Source: Pseudorhodobacter sp. (GTDB lineage Bacteria > Pseudomonadota > Alphaproteobacteria > Rhodobacterales > Rhodobacteraceae). Taken from it: a DNA stretch of 8,584 nt. Below the pieces are notes generated by a model. That model saw nothing but the letters and a program-made list of their open reading frames with translations. It was not told the DNA's origin and searched no databases. The translations under genes were made by a program, and so were the position numbers. Below, piece by piece: positions 6,697 to 8,584 of the stretch. The DNA is taken from NCBI GenBank assembly GCA_014378345.1, contig JACMNW010000373.1, positions 1-8,584 of the forward strand. Direction: 5' to 3'. Numbering within the stretch: the stretch's first letter is position 1; every line of letters begins with the position of its first letter.

Positions 6697-8045
6697 AGCT
6701 TTGCCCTCAATCCCGCCATCACGCGCCGATAGCCCGCCTCGATGCGGTCCCGCGCCAGATGCCTCCCAGCCGTCACCACATGTCGACCTGCTGCCCAAAC
6801 GTCGACCACCAACCGATCATCGCCCGCAAAGATAAACCCGTCCAGAATATCGTCGCCTTGCCGCCCTTCCAGATCGACAGCCCCCATATCCAGTGCCAGC
6901 ATATCCGCCCAATCCCCTACGCGGATACCGCCAGACTGCCGCCCCGCCGCCTGCGCACCGCCTTGAGCAGCGCCTTCAAACAACACTCGCCCGGTGGATT
7001 TATCAGCGGTGGCAAACATCGCCCGCCCCTTGCCCGCCAGACGCTGCGAATATTCCAGGCTGCGCAATTCTTCGGTCAGGCTGATCCGCACATTGCTGTC
7101 TGACCCCACACCAAACCGCCCGCCCGCCCCCAACCAACGCATGCCATCAAAAATCCCGTCGCCCAAATTCGCCTCGGTGATCGGGCACAGCCCCGCCACG
7201 GCCCCGCTTGCCGCCAACCCAAGCGTTTCCGAAGGCTCCATCTGCGTCGCATGGATCAAGCACCACCGCGCATCAACACCCGTATTGGCCAGCAGCCATT
7301 CGACTGGCCGCGCGCCCCGGTGCGCCAACACCTCAGCCACTTCCGCCACCTGTTCAGCAATGTGCAGATGTACCGGGGCCTGTGGCGCCAGCGACGCGGC
7401 GGCCCGCAGTCCCTGTCCCGACACCGCGCGCAACGAATGGGGGGCCACCCCCACCACCATATCCGCCCCGGTCGCATGGGCCACCGCCACTTGCCACAGC
7501 TTTGCAAACCGCTCCATATCATTGCCAAACCGCAACTGCCCCGATGTCAACGCCCGCCCGTCGCAGCCGCCTTGCTGATACAAAACCGGCAGCAGCGTCA
7601 GCCCGATGCCCGTATCCCGCGCCGCCGCCACAATCCGCCCCGACATTTCCGCCAGATCGTCGTAAGGCGCGCCACCGGGCTGGTGGTGCAGATAGTGAAA
7701 CTCCGCCACCCCCGCATATCCTGCCTCCAGCGTTTCCATTTGTTGAAAAGCCGCAATCGCCTGCACATCATCCGGGCTAAGGTGATCCAGAAACCGGTAC
7801 ATCAACGTGCGCCATGTCCAGAAACTATCAGGGCTAGGCCCGCGCCGTTCCGTCATCCCCGCCATAGCGCGCTGAAACGCATGACTGTGCAGGTTCACGG
7901 GCGCAGGCAGCAGGCACCCCAGCTTTTGTGCGTCAGCCACCACCCCCAGCGTCACCGCAACAATCCGGCCGTCCGCCACCTCTACCCGAACATTGCTTGC
8001 CCAACCGTCAGGCAACAACGCAGTTTCAGCGAACAAAACAGTCAT
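6693..8045 (-). CDS. hutF: HutF, N-formimino-L-glutamate deiminase
   Basis: A 450-aa amidohydrolase, matching the normal HutF length. It hydrolyses N-formimino-L-glutamate to N-formyl-L-glutamate and ammonia in the five-step route of histidine breakdown. Seen: NLHSHAFQRAMAGMTE (51-66) with metal-binding His53 and His55; HLHIAEQ (226-232) with His228 and Glu231; IHATQM with His265; and GSDSNV with Asp316. Together they give the single-metal HxH...H...D site plus the catalytic Glu and His of the family. All key residues are present. The ATG at 8045 has GAGG at 8054-8051, five bases upstream. It is divergent from hutI across a 71-bp operator region and overlaps hutC by four bases at its end. Its presence predicts a separate N-formylglutamate deformylase (hutG) elsewhere. 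Confidence 0.95.
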   Translation of the reverse strand: MTVLFAETALLPDGWASNVRVEVADGRIVAVTLGVVADAQKLGCLLPAPVNLHSHAFQRAMAGMTERRGPSPDSFWTWRTLMYRFLDHLSPDDVQAIAAFQQMETLEAGYAGVAEFHYLHHQPGGAPYDDLAEMSGRIVAAARDTGIGLTLLPVLYQQGGCDGRALTSGQLRFGNDMERFAKLWQVAVAHATGADMVVGVAPHSLRAVSGQGLRAAASLAPQAPVHLHIAEQVAEVAEVLAHRGARPVEWLLANTGVDARWCLIHATQMEPSETLGLAASGAVAGLCPITEANLGDGIFDGMRWLGAGGRFGVGSDSNVRISLTEELRSLEYSQRLAGKGRAMFATADKSTGRVLFEGAAQGGAQAAGRQSGGIRVGDWADMLALDMGAVDLEGRQGDDILDGFIFAGDDRLVVDVWAAGRHVVTAGRHLARDRIEAGYRRVMAGLRAKL

Positions 8046-8056
8046 ATCGACCTCGC

Positions 8057-8086
8057 TTGACAGATGGTATTATGTGCAGACATAAT
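8057..8086 (+). promoter_or_regulatory. Predicted hutI promoter
   Basis: A perfect -35 hexamer TTGACA (8057-8062), an 18-base spacer and a -10 hexamer CATAAT (8081-8086, five of six) predict a start near 8093, with a 24-base leader to the hutI ATG. The -10 element lies inside the right arm of the inverted repeat at 8068-8087, so a bound repressor would block it directly. Confidence 0.65.
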
Positions 8087-8087
8087 A
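8068..8087. promoter_or_regulatory. Probable HutC operator
   Basis: A perfect inverted repeat TATTATGT-N4-ACATAATA, with spacer gcag, sits in the hutF-hutI divergent gap. The inner ATGT...ACAT symmetry resembles known HutC sites (family knowledge). Both arms coincide with -10 elements of the two predicted divergent promoters, so one bound dimer could shut off hutFC and hutI together. Confidence 0.8.
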
Positions 8088-8111
8088 GGATAAAGCGCAG
8101 TCATAAGGCAA
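8082..8111 (-). promoter_or_regulatory. Predicted hutF-hutC promoter
   Basis: On the minus strand, TTGCCT (8111-8106, four of six) is followed by an 18-base spacer and TATTAT (8087-8082, five of six). The predicted start is near 8075, with a leader of about 30 bases. It is weaker than the opposing hutI promoter by consensus match. Its -10 element is the right operator arm read on the other strand. Confidence 0.4.
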
Positions 8112-8116
8112 GCGTC

Positions 8117-8584
8117 ATGTATCTTCTCACCAATGCCACTTTGGCGACGATGACCCAAGCACGTGGGGGCAGCGGCTATGGCCTGATTGCGCGCGGCGCG
8201 GTGGTGATTGACGGCAGCCAAATCGCATGGGTTGGCCCTGGGTCCGACCTGCCTGCGCGCTATGCCACCCTGACTGCGCATGATTGCGACGGAAAACTTA
8301 TCACCCCCGGCCTGATCGACTGCCACACGCATATCATCTTCGGCGGCCACCGCGCGGCGGAATTCGAGGCCCGCCTGAACGGTGCCAGTTACGAAGACAT
8401 CGCCCGCGCAGGCGGCGGCATCCTGTCCACGGTCACCGCATCCCGCGCGGCATCCGAGGATGACTTGCTGGCCGCAGCCCTGCCCCGCGTAGACGCAATG
8501 ATTGCCACCGGAACCACCACGATCGAGGTCAAATCCGGCTACGGCCTGACCATAAAAGACGAGCTGAAAATGCTCCGCGCCGCC
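8117..8584 (+). CDS. hutI: HutI, imidazolonepropionase (3' end outside window)
   Basis: The first 156 residues of an enzyme usually about 400 aa long. It opens the ring of 4-imidazolone-5-propanoate to give N-formimino-L-glutamate, the substrate of HutF. Seen: TPGLIDCHTHIIFGGHRAAEFEARLNGASYEDIA (63-96), with metal ligands His70 and His72. Arg79 and Tyr92 match substrate-contact positions of the Bacillus enzyme (from memory). IARAGGGILSTV and GTTTIEVKSGYGL follow, all hallmarks of HutI. The remaining metal ligands lie beyond the window. The ATG at 8117 has AAGG (8105-8108) eight bases upstream. It probably heads an operon with the remaining hut genes to the right. Confidence 0.95.
   Translation, partial: MYLLTNATLATMTQARGGSGYGLIARGAVVIDGSQIAWVGPGSDLPARYATLTAHDCDGKLITPGLIDCHTHIIFGGHRAAEFEARLNGASYEDIARAGGGILSTVTASRAASEDDLLAAALPRVDAMIATGTTTIEVKSGYGLTIKDELKMLRAA

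Noticed and set aside
6697..6798. An upstream ATG at 6798 extending HutC by 34 residues
   Set aside because: The extension is completely inside hutF and not GntR-like. The GTG at 6696 has a strong GAGGG site and makes the common GTGA overlap.
7251..8060. A 269-codon open frame on the plus strand
   Set aside because: It is antisense to hutF, whose catalytic motifs are all present. Its composition is His/Pro/Arg/Gln-rich low-complexity sequence, typical of a shadow frame.

Overview
The window looks like chromosomal DNA of an alphaproteobacterium, most likely a member of the Rhodobacteraceae (Roseobacter/Rhodobacter relatives). The grounds are the high-GC coding bias, tightly packed operons with ATGA/GTGA overlaps, covalent-flavin dimethylglycine/sarcosine dehydrogenase paralogues of the kind abundant in that family, and a HutC/HutF/HutI histidine-utilisation set. 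This assignment rests on recognised protein style, not on a marker gene. There are no RNA genes, insertion sequences, CRISPR arrays or phage genes.

Left part (1-5091): a three-gene operon on the minus strand, read right to left. It starts with a complete dimethylglycine/sarcosine dehydrogenase-like flavoprotein (2550-4991, 813 aa). After 22 bp comes a zinc-independent medium-chain oxidoreductase (1478-2527, 349 aa). Overlapping that by ATGA is a second dehydrogenase paralogue (1-1481) that runs off the left edge. A LysR-type regulator (5092-5943) is divergent from the operon. The 100-bp gap between them holds a perfect 15-bp LysR-type palindrome (ATC-N9-GAT, 5065-5079). It is centred 65 bp upstream of the start point predicted from a good sigma-70-like promoter (TTGAAA-17-GATACT) reading into the operon. 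The regulator probably controls both the operon and itself. The operon probably oxidises N-methyl groups of one or more secondary or tertiary amines; the methyl carbon may pass to tetrahydrofolate through the C-terminal GcvT-like domains. The true substrate cannot be read from the sequence.

Right part (6007-8584): a histidine-utilisation (hut) region. hutF and hutC lie on the minus strand with a GTGA overlap (hutF first). hutI lies on the plus strand and runs off the right edge. The 71-bp gap between hutF and hutI holds a perfect 8-4-8 inverted repeat (TATTATGT-N4-ACATAATA, 8068-8087), overlaid by the -10 elements of two predicted divergent promoters. It is the obvious operator for HutC, so the repressor should control both sides and its own synthesis. 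HutI makes N-formimino-glutamate and HutF deiminates it to N-formyl-glutamate, so this organism uses the deiminase branch of histidine breakdown. hutH, hutU and hutG are not in the window and probably follow hutI.

The two regions meet in a 63-bp convergent gap (5944-6006) with no convincing hairpin terminator. They appear to be separate transcription units. Whether the demethylase operon and the hut genes are linked in function (for example through an N-methylated histidine) is only a hypothesis.
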